This document shows positions 36,356-44,632 of a stretch of 64,000 nucleotides of DNA, one piece after another. Source of the DNA: Cytophagales bacterium (GTDB taxonomy: Bacteria > Bacteroidota > Bacteroidia > Cytophagales > Spirosomataceae). Under the pieces are notes generated by a model, which saw only the letters and a program-made list of their open reading frames with translations, ran no database searches and was not told the origin of the DNA. The first letter of the stretch is position 1. Every line of letters begins with the position of its first letter. Both the position numbers and the translations under genes were made by a program. The stretch spans positions 1 to 64,000 of the forward strand of contig JAAFJP010000007.1 in NCBI GenBank assembly GCA_013298125.1, read 5' to 3'.

Positions 36356-37453
36356 ATGAAAAAATTAGTAATTATTGTAGCCGTATTATTTTCACAGATA
36401 GCCTTTGGGCAAGCTCCTACGCAAGATTTAGAAGTATTAATGATTGGTGCTTCGCATGAGTATGACCCTAAAATCAAACAAGATTTATCAGGAATTCATG
36501 CTAAAATCAGGGCTTTTAGACCAAATGCTATTTTCGGAGAATGGCTTTCACCAGAAGATGAAAAGTCAATCAAGGATTATTGGAACAAAAAGAATGTAAT
36601 GAGTCGTTATGAACGTCTGAAATCTCGTAAGCCTCTCACCGACAGTCAATTATTAAATGAAATAGCCCGTTGTGAGAAAATCTTAGAAACAAATCCTAAC
36701 GACATGAAAACTCGTGTAGATTTGTCAGTTGCCCATTATTTGAATTTTGATGCAGGCAATGGGTACTTTCAGATGTGGTTTGTTGGAAAACATTTACAGA
36801 AAAATCCTAATGATAAAGAGGTTTTTGACTATGCCCGAAAGATGTATTTTGATGCAAAAATTGACTCAGTTCAGAAGGCTGTTAAAAACTACATCGATGA
36901 TGAATATGATTATATTGCCCATCCAATGATGGTGGAATTGGGTATCAAGAAAATGTACGCCATGGACTCGCAACGTTGGGATGAACAGTGGGGTAATGCT
37001 TGGGAAAAAGCAGATTTATTCCTATACGATAAAATGGACAAATTCAAGAAAGATTCTACTTCTGTTGAGGGCAAAAAGATTTATGATTTGAGAAAAATGG
37101 TCAAGCAAAGAATGGCTTTTTTACAGAAAGAAACTATCAGAATCTACGGAAAAGATCACCTGACAGAGGGACTAAACAGCCCAGAATATACAGAATGGCT
37201 TTTTAAAATCAACCTTTGGGCTGAGGAATATCGAGAATTAGATTTCTTCCCAGCAGATTTATTTGGACAAAAATTCCACTACTGGTGGCAACGCAATAAC
37301 GATATGTGTCACAACACCATTGACCGTTCAAAAGCCAATGGATTCAAGCGAGTAGTGATTGTAGTTGGGGCTGGTCATGCTGACATTATGACGAAAAGAT
37401 TCAGAGAAATGGGTGTTAAAGTTATCAATATTAATGATGCACCATTAAAGTGA
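36356..37453 (+). CDS. Secreted DUF5694/TraB-like protein
   Basis: 365 residues with a signal peptide (to about 19, AFGQ). The mature chain opens DLEVLMIGASHEYDP and closes VVIVVGAGHADIMTKRFREM, with FGEWLSPEDE between. This GxxH ... E ... GxGH layout resembles DUF5694 and the wider TraB/EreA/ChaN-like fold, in which paired His and Glu residues bind metal. Enzymatic activity is not established. It is likely cotranscribed with the upstream serine hydrolase and ends at a terminator. Confidence 0.75.
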   Translation: MKKLVIIVAVLFSQIAFGQAPTQDLEVLMIGASHEYDPKIKQDLSGIHAKIRAFRPNAIFGEWLSPEDEKSIKDYWNKKNVMSRYERLKSRKPLTDSQLLNEIARCEKILETNPNDMKTRVDLSVAHYLNFDAGNGYFQMWFVGKHLQKNPNDKEVFDYARKMYFDAKIDSVQKAVKNYIDDEYDYIAHPMMVELGIKKMYAMDSQRWDEQWGNAWEKADLFLYDKMDKFKKDSTSVEGKKIYDLRKMVKQRMAFLQKETIRIYGKDHLTEGLNSPEYTEWLFKINLWAEEYRELDFFPADLFGQKFHYWWQRNNDMCHNTIDRSKANGFKRVVIVVGAGHADIMTKRFREMGVKVININDAPLK

Positions 37454-37498
37454 TTTTAATACAATTTAGCACCACGTATTAAACAATTCAAAACACCT

Positions 37499-37534
37499 AA
37501 CCCTCCTAAATCTTCGGATTAGGAGGGTTTAATT
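37499..37534 (+). terminator. Terminator after the DUF5694-like gene
   Basis: An 11-bp stem AACCCTCCTAA (37499-37509) with 37519-37529, 9-nt loop, followed by T-rich sequence. Confidence 0.85.
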
Positions 37535-37599
37535 TTATGTTGAATGAAAGGCTTTTCTATACCACTTCTAAGATTTCCACAATCATCGTATATTTGCTC

Positions 37600-37607
37600 T
37601 ATATTTG
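37600..37607 (+). promoter_or_regulatory. Promoter -7 element for the AraC-type regulator
   Basis: TATATTTG is an exact TAnnTTTG match. It overlaps the TTG at 37605 that opens the longest frame, so translation must begin at a later ATG (37626 or 37644). Confidence 0.55.
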
Positions 37608-37625
37608 AAAATAACCAAGTTGATA

Positions 37626-38687
37626 ATGAGTTTTGGCAGTAAAATGTTATTCTTTTTTAGTGCTTTGGGAGCGTTCAACGGACTCTTGCTGAGTGCTTAT
37701 TTTATCTTTTTTACTCCTAAAAAATACTTGTCAAACTATCTGTTGGGAGCTTTATTGTTAGTTTTAAGCATCAGAATTGGAAAATCTGTGGTTTATTATT
37801 TTGATCATAGTTTGCCTAAAATTTATCTACAAATTGGGCTTTCTGCCTGTTTTTTGATTGGACCATTTTTGTATTTCTTTATCAAATCAGAGGTTGAGCA
37901 AATCAAGAAAATGCCAAAATCTTGGCTTGTTATGATTGCCTTTTGGATTTCTATAATTGCAGTAATTGGTTTCATTTATCCTTATCAAACTTATCCTCAT
38001 ATTTGGTGGGATTACATCATTTATTCCATCTATACGCAATGGGGAGTTTACATTGCCTTTTCAGGTTTTTTATTAGTAAATATTCTGAAAAAAGTCTTTC
38101 AAAAAGAAACAATCAAACCTTTTGAAAAATGGCTTTTGACTATTTGGGGAGGCATTCTAATTCTTTTTATTTGTTATGTTTGGGCAATTTTCAACATTAC
38201 CAAAGGTTCTTATATTTTGGGAGGTATTGGTTTCTCGTTGATGCTTTATACTGTTATTTTTGTATTGCTTTATCGAAAAAAAACGGACGATTTATCTTCA
38301 TTTTCTACTCAAAAATATGCTGATAAAAAACTTAATGAGGAGGATGCACAATTGATAATAGGAAAGTTAGAGAAAGTGATGGAAGAGAAAGAAATCTTCA
38401 AAAATCCGAACCTCAAACTAAATGACCTTGCCAAAGAAATCAATGTTTCGGGGCATCAATTATCGCAGCTTTTGAATGATAATTTAGAGAAAAATTTTAC
38501 GCTTTTTATCAATGAATATCGGATAGACGAAGCCTGTAAAATCTTAGCTACCAAAACTAATCTGACCATAGAAGCCATCGGCGATGAAGTGGGTTTTAAC
38601 TCTAAATCTACGTTTTTTGCTACTTTCAAGAAGATTAAGGGTATGACTCCCAATCTCTACCAACAACAAACTTCTCCAAATTTATAA
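37626..38687 (+). CDS. Membrane-anchored AraC-family transcriptional regulator
   Basis: About 353 residues from ATG 37626 (MSFGSKMLFFFSALGAFNG); ATG 37644 is an alternative. The N-terminal half holds six to seven transmembrane segments (to about 215). The C-terminal half is an AraC-type double helix-turn-helix domain (about 255-350: LKLNDLAKEINVSGHQLSQL, DEACKILATKTNLTIEAIG, GFNSKSTFFATFKKIKGMTP). This architecture is frequent in Bacteroidota and suggests direct signal reception in the membrane coupled to DNA binding. The following PQQ-dehydrogenase fusion gene is a plausible target. Confidence 0.93.
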   Translation: MSFGSKMLFFFSALGAFNGLLLSAYFIFFTPKKYLSNYLLGALLLVLSIRIGKSVVYYFDHSLPKIYLQIGLSACFLIGPFLYFFIKSEVEQIKKMPKSWLVMIAFWISIIAVIGFIYPYQTYPHIWWDYIIYSIYTQWGVYIAFSGFLLVNILKKVFQKETIKPFEKWLLTIWGGILILFICYVWAIFNITKGSYILGGIGFSLMLYTVIFVLLYRKKTDDLSSFSTQKYADKKLNEEDAQLIIGKLEKVMEEKEIFKNPNLKLNDLAKEINVSGHQLSQLLNDNLEKNFTLFINEYRIDEACKILATKTNLTIEAIGDEVGFNSKSTFFATFKKIKGMTPNLYQQQTSPNL

Positions 38688-38795
38688 ATCCGTACTACGG
38701 AATTTAGATTCTCGTACATTCTTCCTAAAAGTATTCTGGACATTTGTGGATGAAATGAAATGGTTTCATTTTGACAATCATTCAATGCTTTTAAT

Positions 38796-40307
38796 ATGAA
38801 AAAGACAACCTTCTTTTTATGCCTTTTTGCTCCGTTATTTTCAGCTTTTTCGCAAAATCAAGATGCTCCCACAGAACGCCAATTAATTGAAAAAACCATT
38901 GAAACATATTTTGATGGTTGGGCAACTGGCGATACTACCAAACTTGGAAAAGCCATGCACTCTTCTTGCCATTTGAAAAACTTTCGAGATGGTAAATTTA
39001 TGGATTTTACAAGAAGTCAATATCTTAATATATTCAGACTACATGAAAGACCTGCAAATTTAATTACTCGCATAATTTCGATAGATATTACTAATAACAT
39101 GGGAAGTGCGAAGGTCGAAATTAGTACCGTAACTGACTTATATACAGACTATTTCAACCTCATGAAAACCAATGAAGGTTGGTTTATTGCTGATAAAGTT
39201 TCTACCCGAACTCCTCATAAAACTTTTGACCCAAAACCTGTAAAAGAAACGATTTTGGAAGGATTGAAACGCCCGTGGAGTATGGCATTTTTAACAGAAA
39301 ATGAAGTTTTAATTTCTGAAAAAGAAGGCGATTTAGTTAGATTTGATTTAACGAAAAAAGAACAAATCAAAATTACTGGCTATCCAACTGACTTGGAAGA
39401 TAGTCTGGGCGGTTTTGGAGATAATACAGGCAAATTTGAGGTTTTGATTGACCCAGATTTCAAGACAAACCAATTCATTTATCTATCTTATGCAGCTAAA
39501 TCTGCCAAGGGAAGAACTACCAAAATCATCAGAGCAAAACTTGAAAATGATGCTTTGAAAGACATCAAAGCCCTTTTTGTGGCAGAACCCTTCTCTTCTG
39601 AACGTTATCATTATGGCGGAGGTATGACTTTTGGTGCTGATGGAAAACTTTATTTTACGATTGGTGAAAGATTATTTAATGAGAAAGATGAGCCAGCAAT
39701 TCCAATCGCACAAAATGTAGAAGACAGAAGAGGAAAAATTTATCGGATAAACTCAGACGGCACTATTCCGAATGATAATCCTGATTTTGGTAAAAATGCT
39801 TCTGCGGGCTTGTATGCAATGGGTATTCGGGCGGCACAAGGCTTGACGGTTGAACCCAACACGAAAAAAATCTGGTTTAGCGAACACGGTACACAACAAG
39901 GCGATGAAATAAATATCTTAAATCCAAAAGCCAATTATGGTTGGCCCATGAAAACCACGGGTAAATATCGCTTCGCAGAATTTGCCCCCAAACCTATTGA
40001 AGGCAATGTTTACACCGACCCTATTTGGTCATGGATGCAAACCGTTGCACCTACGGGTTTGGTATTTTACACAGGTTTTGATTTTCCATTATGGAAAAAT
40101 GATTTGTTGGTAGGTGGCTTGTCGAGAGGCAGTTTGTGGAGATTGAAAATAGAAGGCGAAAAAGTAGTAAGTTCAGAAGAGTTATTAGTAAATGACCGAG
40201 TAAGAATCAGAAAAGTTGCTCTAAGTCCAAGTGGAAGATTGTTTATTTTGACCGATGAAGTGAATGGGAAGTTGATACGGATAAAGAATTTGCCAGTGGT
40301 GAAGTAG
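38796..40307 (+). CDS. NTF2-like domain fused to a PQQ-dependent sugar dehydrogenase domain
   Basis: 503 residues with a signal peptide (to about 19, AFSQ). Residues 25-145 form an NTF2-like/lumazine-binding-type domain (ERQLIEKTIETYFDGWATGD, DLYTDYFNLMKTNEGWFIAD). From about 150 a six-bladed glucose/sorbosone dehydrogenase-like propeller follows: LKRPWSMAFLTENEVLISEK, YGGGMTFGADGKLYFTIGER, GIRAAQGLTVEPNTKKIWFS, EHGTQQGDEINILNPKANYG. Such propellers oxidise sugars with PQQ in the periplasm. The fusion with an NTF2-like module is less common and may add binding or oligomerisation. Confidence 0.88.
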   Translation: MKKTTFFLCLFAPLFSAFSQNQDAPTERQLIEKTIETYFDGWATGDTTKLGKAMHSSCHLKNFRDGKFMDFTRSQYLNIFRLHERPANLITRIISIDITNNMGSAKVEISTVTDLYTDYFNLMKTNEGWFIADKVSTRTPHKTFDPKPVKETILEGLKRPWSMAFLTENEVLISEKEGDLVRFDLTKKEQIKITGYPTDLEDSLGGFGDNTGKFEVLIDPDFKTNQFIYLSYAAKSAKGRTTKIIRAKLENDALKDIKALFVAEPFSSERYHYGGGMTFGADGKLYFTIGERLFNEKDEPAIPIAQNVEDRRGKIYRINSDGTIPNDNPDFGKNASAGLYAMGIRAAQGLTVEPNTKKIWFSEHGTQQGDEINILNPKANYGWPMKTTGKYRFAEFAPKPIEGNVYTDPIWSWMQTVAPTGLVFYTGFDFPLWKNDLLVGGLSRGSLWRLKIEGEKVVSSEELLVNDRVRIRKVALSPSGRLFILTDEVNGKLIRIKNLPVVK

Positions 40308-40370
40308 AGCATTGTTTCTATTAATCGAAGTTTTTTTCTTCCTAAACTATTAATTCTCAAACCTTTCCAT

Positions 40371-40378
40371 TAATTTTG
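40371..40378 (+). promoter_or_regulatory. Promoter -7 element for rpsJ
   Basis: TAATTTTG fits TAnnTTTG, 62 nt before the rpsJ start. It shows that rpsJ has its own promoter outside the S10 ribosomal-protein cluster. Confidence 0.55.
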
Positions 40379-40440
40379 CAGTCCCAAAATCGAAGCAAAT
40401 GGTACTTTCGAGATTGGTTCATAATTAACGTACCAACACA

Positions 40441-40746
40441 ATGAATCAAAAAATCAGAATTAAATTGAAGTCGTTTGACCACACTTTGGTGGACAAATCG
40501 GCTGAGAAAATCGTTAAGGCGGTTATCGCTACGGGTGCAGTAGTTTCAGGACCAATTCCTTTGCCTACTAAAATTGAGAAATTCACAGTTTTGCGTTCTC
40601 CACACGTAAACAAAAAAGCTCGTGAGCAATTCCAATTGTGTACTTACAAGCGTCTAATCGACATTTTCTCATCATCTCCTAAAACAGTTGATGCGTTGAT
40701 GAAATTAGAATTGCCTTCGGGTGTTGATGTTGAAATCAAGGTGTAG
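40441..40746 (+). CDS. rpsJ: 30S ribosomal protein S10
   Basis: 101 residues, complete and well conserved ([20 protein letters not shown], the [20 protein letters not shown] loop, [29 protein letters not shown]). S10 is part of the 30S head and also the NusE antitermination factor. It normally sits at the head of the S10 operon, often after fusA in Bacteroidota. Here it is alone, preceded by its own promoter and followed by a repeat and a convergent DoxX gene. A second copy elsewhere cannot be excluded. Confidence 0.98.
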   Translation: MNQKIRIKLKSFDHTLVDKSAEKIVKAVIATGAVVSGPIPLPTKIEKFTVLRSPHVNKKAREQFQLCTYKRLIDIFSSSPKTVDALMKLELPSGVDVEIKV

Positions 40747-40747
40747 T

Positions 40748-40920
40748 TGAAGAGGGTGAAAGAAGGTGAAAAGGGTGAAAGAAGGTAAAAAAAGTGAAAG
40801 AGGATAACAAAAATTATCATTGCTCATTCATTTTCTTACTCTCTTTCACCCTTTTACCTTTTCACCCTTTTTCACCTTCTTTTACCCTTTTTACCTTTTT
40901 CACCTCCTTTCACCCTCTCA
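40748..40920. repeat. Purine/pyrimidine inverted repeat built from GGTGAAA-type units
   Basis: The left arm (about 40748-40805) is almost pure purine on the + strand, with repeated GGTGAAA and AGAAGG words. The right arm (about 40840-40920) is its pyrimidine counterpart, with repeated TTTCACC and CCTTTT words. Together they can form a long imperfect hairpin between convergent rpsJ and the DoxX gene. Frames running through it (40794-41104, + strand) are low-complexity artefacts. Confidence 0.75.
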
Positions 40921-41364
40921 CTTCATCTTATACGCAGGGTGTGTCCTCATATATTCATCAAAAGAGAATTTACCTGAACCTATTATCCAAAAAAGAACCA
41001 ACAATACAAATACTACCAAAGACAACCAAAGCTCCGAATTGACGAATGTGAAGCCATTACGAATATTGGTAAAGAAAACCGCTACAAATAAAATCGGTAC
41101 TTGAAACGCCGAAGCCAGTCGAGTCAAGCAACCCAAAGTAATCAACAATCCCCCGACCAAGTGTGCAAAGGCTACATAATGCACCGCCACGTATGAGAAG
41201 GCATTAAAATGCAAACCCTCCGTCAGAGCCGATAATTGGGAAGTGTCCCCGATGAAACTCATTCCTTTAAAAAACAGTAAAAGCCCTAATCCGATTCTCA
41301 CGATGTCGAGCCAAGCTGGGTGGTGCGAATCACCCCAATGTTCAATGCGTTCGATTGCTGTCAT
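40918..41364 (-). CDS. DoxX family membrane protein
   Basis: 148 residues with four transmembrane segments (about 22-40, 62-85, 88-106, 113-135) and the DoxX-typical stretch DIVRIGLGLLLFFKGMSFIG, AHLVGGLLITLGCLTRLASA. The final codons overlap the pyrimidine-rich arm of the adjacent repeat. Upstream is a divergent YHS-domain gene. The role of DoxX proteins here is not defined. Confidence 0.88.
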   Translation of the reverse strand: MTAIERIEHWGDSHHPAWLDIVRIGLGLLLFFKGMSFIGDTSQLSALTEGLHFNAFSYVAVHYVAFAHLVGGLLITLGCLTRLASAFQVPILFVAVFFTNIRNGFTFVNSELWLSLVVFVLLVLFWIIGSGKFSFDEYMRTHPAYKMK

Positions 41365-41563
41365 AGTAAATGTTACGTTTTAATTGATTTTTTGATTGAA
41401 TTTAGTAAATAAATATTACATTGTCAAGAGAACGTTGTACTTTTTTGTGAGAGAAAACCAAAAATCATTCATTGGTAATTTATCTGACAATCTTATTTTT
41501 AGGAATGTGTCAATTTTGTGATGTAATTACAAAACGACATAAAACAAATTCATAACAAACAAA

Positions 41564-42025
41564 ATGAAATCATTATTAAACCTCATCGTCTTGATGCTAC
41601 TGACCTTCAATGGTTTTTCGCAAGACATTAATATTCGTAAAAAGGAATATTTATTAGACAAGGGAACTGCCATTAGTGGTTATGACCCGACGGCGTATTT
41701 TTCTGGAAAAGCTCAAAAAGGTAAAAAAGAGTTTTCATATACCTACGAAGGTGTGACTTACCAATTTGCCAATGCCAATAATTTGGAAACTTTCAAAAAG
41801 AATCCGACCAAGTATGAACCTCAATACGGTGGTTGGTGTGCGTATGCGATGGGGTCGAAAGGCGAAAAAGTAGAAATCGACCCAGAGACTTTCAAGATTA
41901 TCAATGGCAAGTTGTATTTGTATTACCACACTTTTTTTAGCAACACATTAACCGATTGGAACAAAGACGAAAATGCCTTGAAAACAAAGGCAGATGCCAA
42001 TTGGACTAAATTTATCAAAAAATGA
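41564..42025 (+). CDS. Secreted YHS-domain protein
   Basis: 153 residues. Signal peptide to about 19 (GFSQ). The YHS domain occupies about 35-100: AISGYDPTAYFSGKAQKG, SYTYEGVTYQFANANNLETF, KNPTKYEPQYGGWCAYAMG. YHS domains are found in metal-handling and heavy-metal ATPase proteins and probably bind metal. Its TGA overlaps the next ATG (ATGA), so it is translationally coupled to a DoxX-like gene and then a Crp/Fnr regulator. Confidence 0.92.
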   Translation: MKSLLNLIVLMLLTFNGFSQDINIRKKEYLLDKGTAISGYDPTAYFSGKAQKGKKEFSYTYEGVTYQFANANNLETFKKNPTKYEPQYGGWCAYAMGSKGEKVEIDPETFKIINGKLYLYYHTFFSNTLTDWNKDENALKTKADANWTKFIKK

Positions 42026-42420
42026 AAAATCACAGATTAGAATATTTAAGTTGGACTGCCCAGATTGTGGCAGCAATTATTTTAGCCCAAACACTCTTTT
42101 TTAAATTCACGGCAGCACCCGAGAGTGTGGCATTATTCACTAAGTTGGGCGTTGAACCCTTTGGAAGAATTGGGGCGGGTATGATGGAATTGATTACGGT
42201 TATTTTATTGTTAATACCTCGCAAGGCATGGATTGGTGCTATCTTTGGGATTATGACGATGGGCGGAGCAATCATGGCTCATTTGACCGTCATCGGAATT
42301 GAAAGTAATGGCGATGGAGGATTTTTATTTTTCTTAGCTTTAATTACCTTAACTTGTTGTTTAACAGTAGCTTATATTCGTAAAAGTGATATATTCGCAC
42401 GTTTTTATTTTCTAACTTAA
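42022..42420 (+). CDS. DoxX-like membrane protein coupled to the YHS gene
   Basis: 132 residues, four transmembrane segments, overlapping the YHS gene stop by 4 nt. DoxX-type pattern: AAIILAQTLFFKFTAAPESV, then RIGAGMMELITVILLLIPR and MGGAIMAHLTVIGIE. One nucleotide separates its stop from the ATG of the Crp/Fnr gene. The tight coupling suggests the YHS and DoxX proteins act together under that regulator. Confidence 0.88.
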   Translation: MKNHRLEYLSWTAQIVAAIILAQTLFFKFTAAPESVALFTKLGVEPFGRIGAGMMELITVILLLIPRKAWIGAIFGIMTMGGAIMAHLTVIGIESNGDGGFLFFLALITLTCCLTVAYIRKSDIFARFYFLT

Positions 42421-42421
42421 T

Positions 42422-43105
42422 ATGCAAGAAGACGCTAAATATTGGTACTTACATGACCATCAATTATTCTCAGTTTTGAGCCGTGAAGAGAACCGTGCTT
42501 TATGCTTGATTCCGAACTTTAAGACTGTAAAAAAGAGTGAAATTATCTATTTTTCGCACGATGACGAACAGAGACTTTATACCATCAAAAGTGGTACTTT
42601 GAAAATCGTGCGGGTGGACGAAGACGGTAACGAAACCGTGAAAGAAGTCCTACGTTCGGGCGATTTGTTTGGGCAATATACTTTTGATGAAGTTGATGGA
42701 AATGAGGATGAATTTGCGGTTGCGGTTTCCGAAAAAGTAGTGATTTGTAGTTTCAGGATGAATGATTTTGAGGAAATATTAAAACGTAACCCACAGTTGG
42801 CGATTCGTTATACCAAATTGGTAGGTTTCAGAATCAAACGAGTAACCAATAATTATACAAACTTGATGTTTAAAGACGTGAAAACTCGTTTTGCCTTATT
42901 CCTAAAAGATTGGGCAATGAAGGAAGGAAGCGGAAAAGAGAAGGATATTACTATCAAAAATTACTTGACCCACAACGACATTGCAGGGTTAATTTGTAGC
43001 ACTCGCCAAACGGTTACGTTGCTTTTTAATGAATTGAAAAATGCGGGTTTGATTGACTATACTCGTAGTGAGATTATTGTGCATGATGTTAGTAAGTTGG
43101 GATAG
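42422..43105 (+). CDS. Crp/Fnr-family transcriptional regulator
   Basis: 227 residues. Cyclic-nucleotide-binding-like domain (about 20-135: IIYFSHDDEQRLYTIKSGTL, EVLRSGDLFGQYTF), a dimerisation helix (about 135-155) and a winged HTH (about 175-222: YLTHNDIAGLICSTRQTVTLL). No Fnr-type cysteine cluster is present, so it is not a typical Fe-S oxygen sensor. It starts 1 nt after the DoxX-like gene and likely controls its own operon. Confidence 0.93.
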   Translation: MQEDAKYWYLHDHQLFSVLSREENRALCLIPNFKTVKKSEIIYFSHDDEQRLYTIKSGTLKIVRVDEDGNETVKEVLRSGDLFGQYTFDEVDGNEDEFAVAVSEKVVICSFRMNDFEEILKRNPQLAIRYTKLVGFRIKRVTNNYTNLMFKDVKTRFALFLKDWAMKEGSGKEKDITIKNYLTHNDIAGLICSTRQTVTLLFNELKNAGLIDYTRSEIIVHDVSKLG

Positions 43106-43106
43106 G

Positions 43107-43231
43107 TTGGTTATTAGTTACTGGTTTATTGGTTACTGGTTTATTAGTTATTGGTTATTAGAAGAAAGGCAGATTCTAAATGATAAATAGGTATTAGCCA
43201 GTAACTAATAACCAATAAACCAGTAAGCAAT
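43107..43231. repeat. Inverted repeat of TTATTGGTTACTGG-type units
   Basis: The left half (43107-43162) is a chain of near-repeats of TTATTGGTTA and CTGGTTTATTAG. The right half (about 43196-43231) is their reverse complement. The block lies between convergent genes and can form a long hairpin that probably ends transcription from both sides. Confidence 0.72.
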
Positions 43232-43233
43232 AA

Positions 43234-43869
43234 CTACCCCCCCATAACCACATTTACGATTTGCCAAACTGCCAAACCAATATAAATACAACCTATTAAT
43301 TTACTTAACCTGTTGTCTGACAGATACTTAAAGATTAAATCTCGCTTTTTGTTTGCGATAAATGCGTAGGTATAAACCAATAAAAAAGTGCCTGTCTCAG
43401 CCCCAGCTACAAAGGATATCTTGTCTGAAATACTACTGATTTTTAGGAAATCATATTTCTTATATTCTAATAAAACTACTATCCAAAAGGGGAATAAGGC
43501 AGGCGTAAGAATAGAAAGCGAAATCCCTTTGAAAATGGACAATAATCGTCCTTTCACAGCAATATTTTCGGATTCAATTTTAGTGTTTTTTTGGAAGAAA
43601 GTAATTATTCCAACTACTAACAATACCACAATTATTGCCCACTGAATCCAATGGACTACGGTTGGGTATTTATCAAAAATCATTACGCCCTCAATTGCCA
43701 AATAGGAATAGCTCATTTCTCCTAAAATCCCTCCAAAAGCCACCCAAAGGGCAATTTTAATATTTCTTTGAAGGGTAGTATCGACTACATAGACGCTCAA
43801 TGGTCCAGGGGGAATGGTGGCAACGTAGCTGATAATAGCGGTTATGAAGTAAATGATGATTGCTTTCAA
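43234..43869 (-). CDS. LysE-family exporter
   Basis: 211 residues, about six transmembrane segments, with the LysE signature near the N-terminus (YVATIPPGPLSVYVVDTTL) and GGILGEMSYSYLAIEG. LysE/RhtB proteins export amino acids or related small cations; the substrate here is unknown. It lies 36 bp downstream of the OmpR-type regulator gene, on the same strand. Confidence 0.85.
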   Translation of the reverse strand: MKAIIIYFITAIISYVATIPPGPLSVYVVDTTLQRNIKIALWVAFGGILGEMSYSYLAIEGVMIFDKYPTVVHWIQWAIIVVLLVVGIITFFQKNTKIESENIAVKGRLLSIFKGISLSILTPALFPFWIVVLLEYKKYDFLKISSISDKISFVAGAETGTFLLVYTYAFIANKKRDLIFKYLSDNRLSKLIGCIYIGLAVWQIVNVVMGG

Positions 43870-43905
43870 GTTTAAAGATGATTTTAGAAAGCAAGTTAAT
43901 CATTT

Positions 43906-44595
43906 TTACTTACTCTTCATCATATATCCCATTCCTACAACCGTATGAATTAATTTATTAGGGAAGGCTTTATCGACTTTATTTCTCAGATAATTGATAT
44001 AAACTTCCACGAAATTGGTGCCTGTATCGAAGTTAATATCCCAAACTTTTTCGGCAATATCGACCTTGGAAACGACCCTTCCATTATTTCGCATCAAGTA
44101 TTCTAAAAGATTAAATTCACGGGCGGTTAAGTCAAAAACATTCCCTCCTCGACGAGCTACTTTTTCGCCTAAATCTAACTCTAAATCCGCTATTCGCAGT
44201 TTTTCAATAGGTTGTTGGACTGCCTCAGTGCGTTTTAAAAGGGCTTTTACACGAACCAAAAGCTCCATGAAATCAAACGGTTTAACCATGTAATCGTCCG
44301 TGCCGACTTCAAAACCCGAGAGTTTATCAGCAACCGTTCCGAGTGCAGTGAGCATCAAAATTGGGACTTGGGCATTGTGTGTGCGTATGTACTTACACAC
44401 GTCCAATCCGCTCATATCTGGTAGGTTCAAATCCAGAATAACTAAATCAAATGGTTGCGATGAAAAAAGCCTTTTAGCTTCTTCTCCATCCGAAGCCGTT
44501 TCTGCCTCAAAAGACTGAGTTTGAAGTCCTTTTTTGATAAAAGTAGCTACTTTTGCTTCGTCTTCTACTACTAAAATTTTCTTGTTATTCATCAT
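43906..44595 (-). CDS. OmpR/PhoB-family response regulator
   Basis: 229 residues. Receiver domain 1-120 with acidic pair VVEDEA, phospho-acceptor Asp55 in LVILDLNLPD and VKPFDF. A winged-helix OmpR domain spans about 130-226 (LELDLGEKVARRGGNVFDLT, AREFNLLEYLMRNNGRVVSK, VYINYLRNKVDKAFP). A cognate kinase is encoded about 1.5 kb upstream at 46129-47484, with three small genes in between. The start is MMNNKK or the second Met, 3 bp later. Confidence 0.95.
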   Translation of the reverse strand: MMNNKKILVVEDEAKVATFIKKGLQTQSFEAETASDGEEAKRLFSSQPFDLVILDLNLPDMSGLDVCKYIRTHNAQVPILMLTALGTVADKLSGFEVGTDDYMVKPFDFMELLVRVKALLKRTEAVQQPIEKLRIADLELDLGEKVARRGGNVFDLTAREFNLLEYLMRNNGRVVSKVDIAEKVWDINFDTGTNFVEVYINYLRNKVDKAFPNKLIHTVVGMGYMMKSK

Positions 44596-44632
44596 TTTGG
44601 TTTGTTAAATGGTAATAGGGAAAGAGGTTAAT

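Noticed and set aside
40794-41104. Two overlapping + strand frames rich in Phe, Ser, Thr and Pro
   Set aside because: They are translations of the TTTCACC-type pyrimidine repeat and of the antisense strand of the DoxX gene.
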